A stretch of DNA of 56,610 bases, taken from contig NZ_CADDTS010000028.1 in assembly GCF_902753875.1 (NCBI RefSeq), positions 1-56,610 on the forward strand, written 5' to 3'. Under the pieces are notes generated by a model. It worked only from the letters and a program-made list of their open reading frames with translations, was not told the origin of the DNA and did not search any database. Each line of letters starts with the position of its first letter. The first letter of the stretch is position 1. Made by a program: the position numbers and the translations under genes. Of this stretch, positions 8,112-16,713 are shown piece by piece. This DNA comes from Acinetobacter bouvetii. Lineage in GTDB: Bacteria; Pseudomonadota; Gammaproteobacteria; Pseudomonadales; Moraxellaceae.

Positions 8112-9229
8112 TTGATAGATAAGCAAAATATGGTTTCAAAACGTGCTGTAGCATTTAATACCTCTCGTCAGCAACGTGAGTTTTCTCACGTAATAGCTAC
8201 TCAATGGGCTTCGCGTATGGGAGCAACAACGCTTAGGTATGGCGAATGAACAAGTTTCCGATATTCATTCACCTGATATTCAAGATGTTGTGGTTGATCG
8301 TGATTATGTGATGTTGGCTGGTTTACCTATCATGCAGTTTAGTCAGATCGCAACACAAAAATTGAATGGAAATTTAGAATCTGCTTCTGCTTCGTTTAAT
8401 GCGGTTCAGTTCAATCGTATTGGTGCGCCGATTCAAGTGTTTGATGAAGACAATAGTTCTCGCTGGAAAACATTATTCTGCGTTTAGGGAACGCTTAAAT
8501 ACGGTAAGTACACATAGTGATGAAGCTAAACTCATTAGGGTGAATCAAAATTTACCAATTTCTCAGTCTATGGATGATTTACGTTATGCGATTTCGATTC
8601 GTTTGCCTGGGCAAAATGAAGATCCAATTACAAGTTTATATGACAATGGTTATCGTCAGTATGATCCAACTATTGGGCGTTATTTAACCCCTGACCCAAT
8701 GGGAACTGTAGATGGTTTAAATCCATATTTGTATGTAGCTAATAATCCGTTAAATAAGGTTGACCCTTATGGTCTGTATCAAACCGATATGCATTATTAT
8801 ATGACTTACTTCTTAGCGATAACCGCAGGAATTGATTCGGATAATGCGAGACGGATTGCGCTAGCAACTCAGTTTGTGGATGAGAATGAATACACTGCAC
8901 CAATGGTTTCTGGTGATCAAAGTAAATTTATTGACTGACGGGAATCTGTATTTCTGAATGCAAGTACGAATCGTTTAAGATGGTACCATTTTGTTAATGA
9001 TCGCCCAATGTTCGATTATAGTGCTGGAGCCTATGCATATAGTATTTATGATTTAGCACAACCCAAAGGAATGTCTGATAAAGACTATGCTATATGGCGA
9101 TTAACATCAAATTTAGATAGGAATATAAAGAAGGATTCTAAATTGATTGGTGCAGGTGAACGAGCTAAAGACGGCGTGTTCTTCCCGCAGTATCGTTTTG
9201 ACCGTGAGCTGTTTGTTCAGAAGGTTTAA
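8112..9229 (+). pseudogene. Degenerate fourth Rhs-CT cassette (CT4)
   Basis: Homology to the CT1 cassette runs from about 8112 to about 9150 but is broken by at least three lesions. One is a frame change in the stretch 8190-8215. The second is a 2-base deletion near 8465: the core block here is 621 bases against 623 in the other copies. The third is an in-frame TGA at 8936-8938, after which the same frame continues with toxin-like sequence (RLRWYHFVNDRP, AIWRLTSNLDR). The toxin half carrying HAFEDTFAHR is absent. The last 25 or so codons (GERAKDGVFFPQYRFDREL) do not match the other toxins, suggesting a junction with unrelated sequence. No immunity gene follows. Confidence 0.75.
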
Positions 9230-9265
9230 TCATTCTCCCACTCATACAGTATTTGATACGTGCAA

Positions 9266-9339
9266 GGCGACATGGATGTCGCCCATTAGACTATGGCATA
9301 TGGACGTACCATTAGTCTAACCAAGAGATTGCATCTTGG
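9266..9339 (+). ncRNA. Dispersed hairpin element, copy A (possible CsrA-binding or C4-like sRNA)
   Basis: There are three consecutive hairpins. The first, 9266-9283, has an 8-bp perfect stem and displays ATGGAT at its tip. The second is 9286-9320 (arms TTAGACTATGG / CCATTAGTCTAA) with ATATGGACGTA inside. The third is 9321-9339 (CCAAGA / TCTTGG). Loops exposing ANGGA are typical CsrA/RsmA binding sites. Similar hairpins with GGA on the same strand occur at copies B (20014-20110) and D (28215-28335). Transcription is not shown; the element could be a small RNA, a 3' UTR element or a mobile repeat. Confidence 0.45.
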
Positions 9340-9428
9340 TTGACAATGGAACAAGCATAAAAGACATTCTTTGAATACTTAATCTTTGGAAATTTTAAGC
9401 AATTGGCAACATAAAACTTATTCTTCAA

Positions 9429-11117
9429 TTAAAAAGTTTTCTGCCAATTTAGCCATACTTGATAATCATCACGATTATTCATTTGTACAGGCTTGTCACC
9501 TAAAGGGAACCCGAATGTAGCTTGAATGCTGCCTGCATAACGATTGTCCCAGCTGAGGCCTATGCCCGCACTTCTCAGCGATACGGTGTTCTTTTCAGTA
9601 GAACCTACCCATGTCTGAGCATTCAACTTTAATTTAGCCATATCAAGAAATAGTTTTCCGTTTAGCCGATTTTGCGCATTTGACCATAAATCCTGCCTTA
9701 ATTCCAAACTTGATGCCAAACTTTGCGATGCAGAAAACAGACTGCTTTTATAGCCCCGCATGAAGTTTGAACCACCCACATAGTAAGCTTCAGAACTGTC
9801 CAGATTATCAGGACTATAAAAACCTTCAACAGATGCAAATAATTCATTACTCTTCATAAGGCTTTGCAGGCGCGATGCTTTCAGAAATACACTCAAATAG
9901 TCACCATTAGATTGACGCGAAAGTGCATCTGCAGCTTTGACAGCATCATCTTTAATGTCTAAATGTCCAAATGAACTCATTACTGCAAGCTCATTAAAAC
10001 CCGCACCGCCCATTGAATCATAGGATGAATGATTTAAGCCTAGCTGCATGCTGTTAATATTGCGGTGATTAAAGTTTTGTGTAATTTCCACATCATCTTC
10101 AAGCTGTTTATGACTAAAATTTAAGGACAGCATGGTTTGCTGTTTTGAACTTTGCATCACCGGCTGCTGCAACCAAACGGAGGTTTCTTTAGCATTGCCT
10201 TCATAGCCTAAATCTTTTAAATCTTGACCTAATTCATATTCTAAATATGAATAGCTTGCCCCTACCTGTGTTCCTGAACCATGTACCAATGCTGAATAAC
10301 CAATTTTTCCATAGTTCATTCGCTGACCGCTGCTCATTGCATCCAATGACAGCTGATCTCCCAGCCCCAATAGACTGTTTACACGTATACCGCCTGTACC
10401 GCGGACTTCACCCGTATATTTACTACCAAAATTATCTGCACCTAAATATGCCTGATATTTTTGTGCCGGAACCAGCTCGACATTTAGCAAAGTTTCATTT
10501 TGTGACAGTCCAGAAGTAAAAGATAAATTATTTTTCACCCCATTTAGCCGGTTCAAGCGTGATGATATTTCATCAATAGAACCATCACTCAATAACTGTT
10601 TATTTTGCAACGGTGCAATTATTTGATTTAGCAGCCACGGCTGGGTATTAGATGCATTGCTTAAATGCACGCCATTCAATTGCGCTTCTACGACCTGAAG
10701 GGTAACAATCCCACCATTCAACGTTTGGGCCGGCAAAAATGCATAGCTGTAGCTATAGCCATTTTGTGCATAATAATCACTGACCGTGTTTGCTGCTTGC
10801 TGCAATTCCGTCAATGTCAGCTGCTTGCCTTCATAAGCTTGAATTTGTTGGCGAAGTATTAATTCAGAAAACTGCGTATTGCCCTGAATCTCAAATTGGC
10901 GAACAAACACTTGCTGCTCCCCATGAACAGAATGTCGCGGCTCAGATGCTTCCGGAACTTTATTTTCTTGTGCAGGCTGAATCTGCGGGCTTTTTACTTC
11001 CTGCAATAATTGACCTGCATTTGGGATATTTTCTGCAAAGCAAAGCTGCCCTGTTGCGATTAAACTGCATAAAAGTAACGTCTTAGAACCAGCAATCGCC
11101 ATTAAATTTTTATTCAT
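9429..11117 (-). CDS. TpsB-family two-partner secretion transporter (ShlB/FhaC/HecB type)
   Basis: A 562-aa outer-membrane protein. A signal peptide (about residues 1-28, ending CFA) is followed by a linker and a POTRA region beginning FVRQFEIQGNTQFSE, with the segment YYAQNGYSYSYAFLPAQ. A C-terminal 16-strand barrel follows, carrying the family signature near GGSNFMRGYKSS, and the protein ends in an aromatic residue (KTF), as expected for Bam-dependent insertion. Known role: it recognises the TPS domain of its partner in the periplasm and moves it to the cell surface. The partner gene lies 219 bases upstream on the same strand, so a tpsA-tpsB operon is likely. The start is preceded by a GGGG-type ribosome binding site. 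Confidence 0.9.
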   Translation of the reverse strand: MNKNLMAIAGSKTLLLCSLIATGQLCFAENIPNAGQLLQEVKSPQIQPAQENKVPEASEPRHSVHGEQQVFVRQFEIQGNTQFSELILRQQIQAYEGKQLTLTELQQAANTVSDYYAQNGYSYSYAFLPAQTLNGGIVTLQVVEAQLNGVHLSNASNTQPWLLNQIIAPLQNKQLLSDGSIDEISSRLNRLNGVKNNLSFTSGLSQNETLLNVELVPAQKYQAYLGADNFGSKYTGEVRGTGGIRVNSLLGLGDQLSLDAMSSGQRMNYGKIGYSALVHGSGTQVGASYSYLEYELGQDLKDLGYEGNAKETSVWLQQPVMQSSKQQTMLSLNFSHKQLEDDVEITQNFNHRNINSMQLGLNHSSYDSMGGAGFNELAVMSSFGHLDIKDDAVKAADALSRQSNGDYLSVFLKASRLQSLMKSNELFASVEGFYSPDNLDSSEAYYVGGSNFMRGYKSSLFSASQSLASSLELRQDLWSNAQNRLNGKLFLDMAKLKLNAQTWVGSTEKNTVSLRSAGIGLSWDNRYAGSIQATFGFPLGDKPVQMNNRDDYQVWLNWQKTF

Positions 11118-11336
11118 TTCAACCCCAATATTTAATCTTAAAATAGACCGTTATTTCATTTATAGAAAAGGCTATATACCAATGTCGATTTCTGAGCATC
11201 CTTACTGAAATTCAAAGTTAACTTTTCAGTAATTTCACCCTCTGCAAAACCTCAGCCCCTTCCGCCGCGCAGTCAATGATTTAAATCGCTGTGCTGCCGA
11301 AATGGGGCCTATATCATGTGTCCTTATAGCTCAATT

Positions 11337-14300
11337 TCATTTTGCAGGAGTGGCTTGTTTCAATTTTTCAAGCGCCGCTTGCTTAGCTGCTGCTGATCCA
11401 TTACTGCTTGAATTAATTTGATTTAAGAGCATTTTCAATTGTTCTATATCTGAGCTGTTCATGCCTGAAGTGGACGGCTTTGATGCATCGGCTGAAGCTA
11501 AGCCCCTATTCGAATTTGGAAGCTTGGCCAGCAATGTAGCCAATTGCTCTTTTGTTATATTTCCAGAAGGATTAAACGCTCCAGTACCATCAATTAATCC
11601 AGCTTTTTTTATCGCTTCTATATATGGCAGTGCATATCCATTAGCAGGCACATCCTGAAAGCTTGAAGGATTTGATGGGTTGTTATCTACTAATCCAAAA
11701 ATTAATGCAGCCACTTTGGGAAATTGCGCTCGATTCATCTCATCAGAACCCAAGGCATTGCCACTGACTCCCTCAAAAACCCCAGCAGATATTAATGCAT
11801 CAAACTTTGCCTTTGTCGCAGCATCCAGATCTTTCAAATCACTAAAATCAGCAGAAGTCTTTGGCCGATTCGCACTATTATTAGAGCTGCCAGTATTAGA
11901 AGCTATTCCAGCTGGACTCTCTGCGTTATTAGCATTATTCGTATTTGAAGTATCTAAAGGCAGTGGAAGACTCTGAGTTCCCCCCGTACTTGCAGAAGGT
12001 AAAATACTTGCTGGATTCACAGTACCAGGAGGCATACCTGCTGGAAGTCCAAAACTAGCAGGTGGTTTAAACTCAATTCCTGGATTCACAGGAACGATAA
12101 TTGGAGGTGGCATCTGTGTTGGTGATAAATTAAGGGCACCACTAGAATGAGATAGTTGTATTAGACCATCAATAACTTGTACGGATAACCCAGATGCAGA
12201 AGATCCAGATAAAGGTGGAACTGCTGCGTTATTAGCATTATTCGTATTTGAAGTATCTAAGGACTGTGGAAGACTCGGATTCCCTCCTGCACTTGCAGAA
12301 GGTAAAACACTTGCTGGAAGCGCAGTACTTGCAGCAGCTGGAACAGATGAATTTCCATTATTGCTCATGACAGGAACGGCTGGTGGTTGAGCAACATTAC
12401 GCATATTGCCAATAATAGAACTTCGGCTGTCCTGCATTTTCTTAATGAAATTCGTTATAGCATCAAAGGCTTCATTGCGCTTATTAGACAAACTCTGCAA
12501 GCGGAGCATGTCCATTTGCTGGGAGTTTGACGCTGATTCTATTTGACCTTTAATTCCTTTTTGCAATGCCTCTATATCTGCTTTATTTAAAATATTGCCT
12601 TTCAATAAGCTTCTAATATCTACACCAGCAGCTTGAGCATCAACTTTTAGCTTCTGGAATAGCCTGTCGATATTTGATCCGGCAGTAAGCTGGATAGAGT
12701 TTTGTGTTGTTGAAAATATCGCCAATAAAGCTTGCAAGCTATTCAATGTCGTATTGAGTTTGCCAATTTGCTCATTTTTAGCCTGCACTCCCGCAATCTG
12801 ATCTCGAAGCTGACTTTCCAATAAGTTCGCTCTTTGAGTTTGAACAGCAATTAACGCACTTTCAATATCCATTCCAGCCACATTTATTGGCGAAATCGCA
12901 GCTATATTATTCATATTAGGCGTGCTGGCTGGCGTTGCCAAATCACTTCTATTTGCACTGCTAACCGCAGTAATATTGGCCTGTGCGCTAAGCTGTAAAT
13001 TAGCTAACTGATAGTTTTGTGCAGCGTCACCTGTCAACACCAGATTTTGAATATTGACTTGTTTATTGTTGCCCACAGCAGCATCAGAAAATATCCCTTG
13101 CCCGATAACACCGAGCTGATCTCCCTGCAAGAGACCATCAAAAACAGCATTGGCTGTATTCAGTATCGCTAAATTTGTCCCGTCATACGTCTTATTATTT
13201 GCGCTAATTCCGGTGATATTACTGATAGTGGCCTTATCAATTTTGACATCAGCCTCTTCAAATGCAAGATCATATCCATTTTGTACAGAATACAACCCGC
13301 TCAATTGTGACTTATGAACACCTGCATTTTTGCCACCGCCTTCATAAACAGCATTTCCCTTTATCTTTGAAGTATCGGCATTCTGTACAGAGTTGGCATA
13401 ACTGCTGCTGTTTTGATTTGAACCATTATATACAGTGTGATAGTCATCTGCTTTAACTGCCAATGGCGTTAAAAATGCTCGCAGTAATGGCCCTGTCTGA
13501 CCTTCATAAATCCTCCATGCTGCACCACTACCCGCTATATCACTAATATTCCAACCTAAATCCAGGTAGTTTTGTTTTGATTTAGTCTGACTGTCTGTTA
13601 AGGTGCTTTCCGCTCCGGCATCATTCCAGACTGTTATATCACCATCTGCCTGAGTGAAATAACCATTGCTTATGGAAGATCCCCAATTATCTCCAATCAG
13701 TACACTTGGGCCATTTTCACTATTCACCTGAGCAGTGCTATAAACCTGATCGACAGTGCTGTAATAACCAGCGCCAACCAAGCCTCCTACAGCATAGCGC
13801 CCCGTCACACTCCCTTGTACAAAACTGTTGCTGAGCTTTGAATTACTCATACTACCAATGAGTCCACCTACTGACTCACCACCTTGAATCTGTGCATTGA
13901 TTAAACCTACATTGCGGATATCCGCATCATCAATCTTTCCAAATAAGCCAACATAGCTGCCTTGTCCTTGGTAGCCCTGCTTATCGATTTTCAGATTTTC
14001 AATCACATGACCTAAACCATCAAACAATCCTGTAAACGGACTGTTTCCTGCATTTGGCCCACTACCTTCAATCAGGGTGCCAATCGGTGAAAAATTAGCG
14101 ATACTGCTTGCATCAAGATTAGTGCCTAGTGCGTAGTTTCCAACCAAATCATCTTTCATTGCCTGCAAAGCTGTCACATCAGTAATGACTTGAAATTCTT
14201 TTAAATTTGCAACATCCGAGCCACGTTGTGTACTGAAATTTAACCCTTGCTGTAAATGCACCGGTGCTTGTATAAAATAGTCCGCATAGGTTGGCATGGT

Positions 14301-15749
14301 CTGATCATGAATAGCACTATAAACGGTATCATTACTGCCATCAGTACTTTGCTGTCCGTATTTCAGTACCAGTTTTCCGCCATCACCCTGACTGGCATCT
14401 ATGACATTATTGATATAAATATTGTTATAGGCATCCAGTGTCAGTGTTTTTCCACTGTCCCATTGAACGGCGTCATTCACTAAAATATCGCCTTTCCCGG
14501 CGCTGTTGTTCTGGGTCAGGGAAGAATTGTTCGAGACTGTCGCCTGTGTTTCTGTGGTTTGAATCGTTACATCGGTATTTTTTAGTGCAGCATTCAGTGC
14601 TGTACCGGTCATGTTTCCGTTTTTAGCAGCAACCACAAAATCTACCGGATCGATCAGCCATGTTCCCGTTTTGCCATCTGCACTCGCCTTTGTACTTACC
14701 TGCGCTAGGTCAGCAATATTTACACTGGCAGCAGAGGTTTCAATAAAACCGCCATTTTGACCATTTTTCCCTTCAGTGACTAAGCTGCCAGAAATGTTTA
14801 CCGCACCCTTAGACATATCACCTAACAGTACAATTTCACCTTTGGCATTGGTTTCCAAACGGTTTGCCTGAATATAGCCCGTATGGTTCACCACTGCTCT
14901 GCCCAGCTGTTTTTCTGCAACTGCGGTCAAATGCACAACACCATTATCTGCAATAATAGCACCGCCATTATCAACCAAGCCCTGTAATGTTCCTTGGTCT
15001 ATGTCATAGCTTACGAGTTTTCCATTTTGCAGACTGACACGCACTTTATCTGCTGCCGTTAATTCGACCTGACCATTAAGTGCAGTAATGGAACCTGTAT
15101 TTTTAACAATAGGTGCAATGAGTGCAACCGTTCCGCCATTTGCGACCTGAATATCACCATGATTTTCAACTGCGCCATTTTCACCCTTAGCTGCAAAAGC
15201 AAACTTGCCTTGCAATAAATCGTGTTCTTGCAAGTCTAAGGTTGAAGCAACCATACCGCCCACATTGACTTGCGCGGTTTTAGAGAAAATCACGCCATTG
15301 GGGTTAATCAGAAAAACCTGACCGTTCGCATTGAGCCGGCCCATAATTTGACTCGCGTTGTTATCTAGCACACGATTTAATGCGACCGAAGATTGATTCT
15401 GCTGATTAAAATTAACCGTCGCATTACGACCAATATTAAAAGTGTTCCAATTGGTAGAAAGATTTTGACTATGCTGATTAATATTTAGCGTATTACCTGT
15501 TTGGGTAAAATCTGCACTGCCAGAAGTCACCTGATGGCCTGTTGGCAAAGTTGACTCATTCATGGCAGCAAAAATACTACTACTTAAGCTGAGTAAAATG
15601 GCGCTTAAAGTACAATGCATCAGCACTTTAACCCTTTTTTTATTTGTGTCTGAAGCAGTTCCATTGCCAGAATGGCTTTTTGCTAATTCTGATACTGCTT
15701 GCCAGCAGTGCATTTTATTATTCCAAACGACTCTATAGCATTTGTTCAT
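11337..15749 (-). CDS. TpsA filamentous-haemagglutinin-like exoprotein with terminal SLH-like domain
   Basis: About 1,470 aa from the ATG at 15749; a GTG 12 bases upstream is less likely because MNKCYRVVWN is the canonical start of the ESPR extended signal peptide. In order: ESPR and signal peptide (about 1-65), TPS secretion domain with NPNGVIF (about 65-300), GLUG-type repeats (about 595-700, GGLIGSMSNSKLSNSFV), a YDG-type domain around 854 (NNKTYDGTN), a long coiled-coil segment (about 960-1125), a Ser/Asn/Pro-rich linker holding an internal duplication, and an SLH-like domain (about 1345-1414, FQDVPANGYALPYIEAIKKAG). Role inferred: a surface adhesin or biofilm protein secreted by the downstream TpsB. 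The SLH ending and the coiled coil are unusual for a TpsA protein. No toxin domain is evident. Confidence 0.88.
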   Translation of the reverse strand: MNKCYRVVWNNKMHCWQAVSELAKSHSGNGTASDTNKKRVKVLMHCTLSAILLSLSSSIFAAMNESTLPTGHQVTSGSADFTQTGNTLNINQHSQNLSTNWNTFNIGRNATVNFNQQNQSSVALNRVLDNNASQIMGRLNANGQVFLINPNGVIFSKTAQVNVGGMVASTLDLQEHDLLQGKFAFAAKGENGAVENHGDIQVANGGTVALIAPIVKNTGSITALNGQVELTAADKVRVSLQNGKLVSYDIDQGTLQGLVDNGGAIIADNGVVHLTAVAEKQLGRAVVNHTGYIQANRLETNAKGEIVLLGDMSKGAVNISGSLVTEGKNGQNGGFIETSAASVNIADLAQVSTKASADGKTGTWLIDPVDFVVAAKNGNMTGTALNAALKNTDVTIQTTETQATVSNNSSLTQNNSAGKGDILVNDAVQWDSGKTLTLDAYNNIYINNVIDASQGDGGKLVLKYGQQSTDGSNDTVYSAIHDQTMPTYADYFIQAPVHLQQGLNFSTQRGSDVANLKEFQVITDVTALQAMKDDLVGNYALGTNLDASSIANFSPIGTLIEGSGPNAGNSPFTGLFDGLGHVIENLKIDKQGYQGQGSYVGLFGKIDDADIRNVGLINAQIQGGESVGGLIGSMSNSKLSNSFVQGSVTGRYAVGGLVGAGYYSTVDQVYSTAQVNSENGPSVLIGDNWGSSISNGYFTQADGDITVWNDAGAESTLTDSQTKSKQNYLDLGWNISDIAGSGAAWRIYEGQTGPLLRAFLTPLAVKADDYHTVYNGSNQNSSSYANSVQNADTSKIKGNAVYEGGGKNAGVHKSQLSGLYSVQNGYDLAFEEADVKIDKATISNITGISANNKTYDGTNLAILNTANAVFDGLLQGDQLGVIGQGIFSDAAVGNNKQVNIQNLVLTGDAAQNYQLANLQLSAQANITAVSSANRSDLATPASTPNMNNIAAISPINVAGMDIESALIAVQTQRANLLESQLRDQIAGVQAKNEQIGKLNTTLNSLQALLAIFSTTQNSIQLTAGSNIDRLFQKLKVDAQAAGVDIRSLLKGNILNKADIEALQKGIKGQIESASNSQQMDMLRLQSLSNKRNEAFDAITNFIKKMQDSRSSIIGNMRNVAQPPAVPVMSNNGNSSVPAAASTALPASVLPSASAGGNPSLPQSLDTSNTNNANNAAVPPLSGSSASGLSVQVIDGLIQLSHSSGALNLSPTQMPPPIIVPVNPGIEFKPPASFGLPAGMPPGTVNPASILPSASTGGTQSLPLPLDTSNTNNANNAESPAGIASNTGSSNNSANRPKTSADFSDLKDLDAATKAKFDALISAGVFEGVSGNALGSDEMNRAQFPKVAALIFGLVDNNPSNPSSFQDVPANGYALPYIEAIKKAGLIDGTGAFNPSGNITKEQLATLLAKLPNSNRGLASADASKPSTSGMNSSDIEQLKMLLNQINSSSNGSAAAKQAALEKLKQATPAK
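11921..12015 (-). repeat. Direct duplication within the tpsA linker (second copy 12224-12318)
   Basis: About 95 bases encode LPSAS-GG-SLP-LDTSNTNNANNA and recur 303 bases away (12224-12318) with some substitutions. The spacing is 101 codons, so the frame is kept. This duplication lengthens the low-complexity linker between the coiled coil and the SLH-like domain. Confidence 0.7.
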
Positions 15750-15962
15750 GATTAATCTCACGAAAATTCAAGCATTAATCAATAATTAAAGCATCTCCTT
15801 TTATTGTGGCATATAACTAAAATTCGGTATTTTTAAAAAAATCAATAGAAAATATAAGCCATTTTTGTTTGGTTTCCGTTTTTATCAATGATCTATTAAT
15901 TAATCCTCAATGTGAAGCATCAGCCCTTTTCTAGCTAGAAGATTCATCCCCTAACCTCTGAC

Positions 15963-15990
15963 TAAAGGGTGACATGAATGTCACCCTTTA
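15963..15990 (-). terminator. Hairpin downstream of the NIF3-like gene
   Basis: A 13-bp perfect inverted repeat (TAAAGGGTGACAT with its complement, 2-base spacing) lies 16 bases past the stop of the minus-strand gene. The T-tract is short, so this is a modest terminator. Its tip resembles the hairpins of the dispersed element but carries GAATG rather than GGATG. Confidence 0.5.
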
Positions 15991-16005
15991 CCAAATCAAA
16001 TAGCG

Positions 16006-16332
16006 TCAATAATTTATATCTACCATCTGAATAAACTCAAACGCAGGCTCTTCATAAGGATGACTGGCCTTAAGCGCTTTTGCTACAGCCGATGCTTGAT
16101 CTTCAGGCACAATGGTTTCCACACGCCATTCTGGTATTTGCTCTAAAGTGTCCAATTCTCCAATAAATGGATTAGCCCCTTTTACGGGTTTAAACTGTCC
16201 CGTACCCAGAACCTGCCAGGCACAATGCTCATAATTGCCTATACCGCCTGCACCTGCTTCAAATACAGCGAGTTTGGTTAATTCAAGATGTGACTCTGGC
16301 ACGTAATAGATCAGTTTTAACATATGCTGCAT
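16006..16332 (-). CDS. NIF3-like/YqfO-type small protein
   Basis: A 108-aa protein matching the short 'NGG1p-interacting factor 3' proteins of gammaproteobacteria, which correspond to the inserted PII/CutA-like domain of YqfO. Hallmarks are LKLIYYVPESHLE at the start, the central GAGGIGNYEHCAW, and the C-terminal SHPYEEPAFEF. The function of the family is unknown; a trimeric small-molecule or metal-binding role has been proposed for CutA-like folds. The true start may be the Met three codons in (16323); neither has a strong ribosome binding site. It stands alone between tpsA and the divergent fadE. Confidence 0.8.
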   Translation of the reverse strand: MQHMLKLIYYVPESHLELTKLAVFEAGAGGIGNYEHCAWQVLGTGQFKPVKGANPFIGELDTLEQIPEWRVETIVPEDQASAVAKALKASHPYEEPAFEFIQMVDINY

Positions 16333-16713
16333 ACATAAAATTCAGATACAAATATCTTAGTACTTCGCTATATGGTGTCTCTACTGCTTTTCATTCTATT
16401 TTTCACAATGCATGAAAATTAAAACCATTTTAAATACAAGCCCATATTACTTTTCGTGACATTTCTCTGACAGTTCAATCTTTTACATTGTTCAAAAAAC
16501 ACTCTAGTTTAAAACAATATTCAACTTTATCGCTTCAAGTTCAAGACATTTTTTACCTTTCATTTTGGCTTTTACAACAATACTTTCATTACACCAACAG
16601 TCATCACAGTAGCAGCCATTTCATCAAAACAGTTCAACATGCAGTCTGGATATTTTAGGTTCTATTTACTGTTTCTCTGACTTTGTACTGGTGTAGGCAA
16701 CTGGAGAAAAACA
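16333..16713. other. 381-bp intergenic region between divergent NIF3-like gene and fadE
   Basis: AT-rich sequence that must hold the promoters of both genes. I see no convincing -35/-10 pair, operator palindrome or small gene. The only clear signal is the fadE ribosome binding site (GGAG, about 10 bases before the ATG at 16714). Confidence 0.4.

Noticed and set aside
643..9229. CRISPR array as explanation of the regular repeats on the left
   Set aside because: Repeats are hundreds of bases long, coding, and widely spaced; there are no short repeats with uniform spacers and no cas genes.
11337..15749. CdiA-type contact-dependent inhibition toxin
   Set aside because: No VENN-type pretoxin motif, no toxin tip and no adjacent immunity gene; the protein ends in an SLH-like domain.
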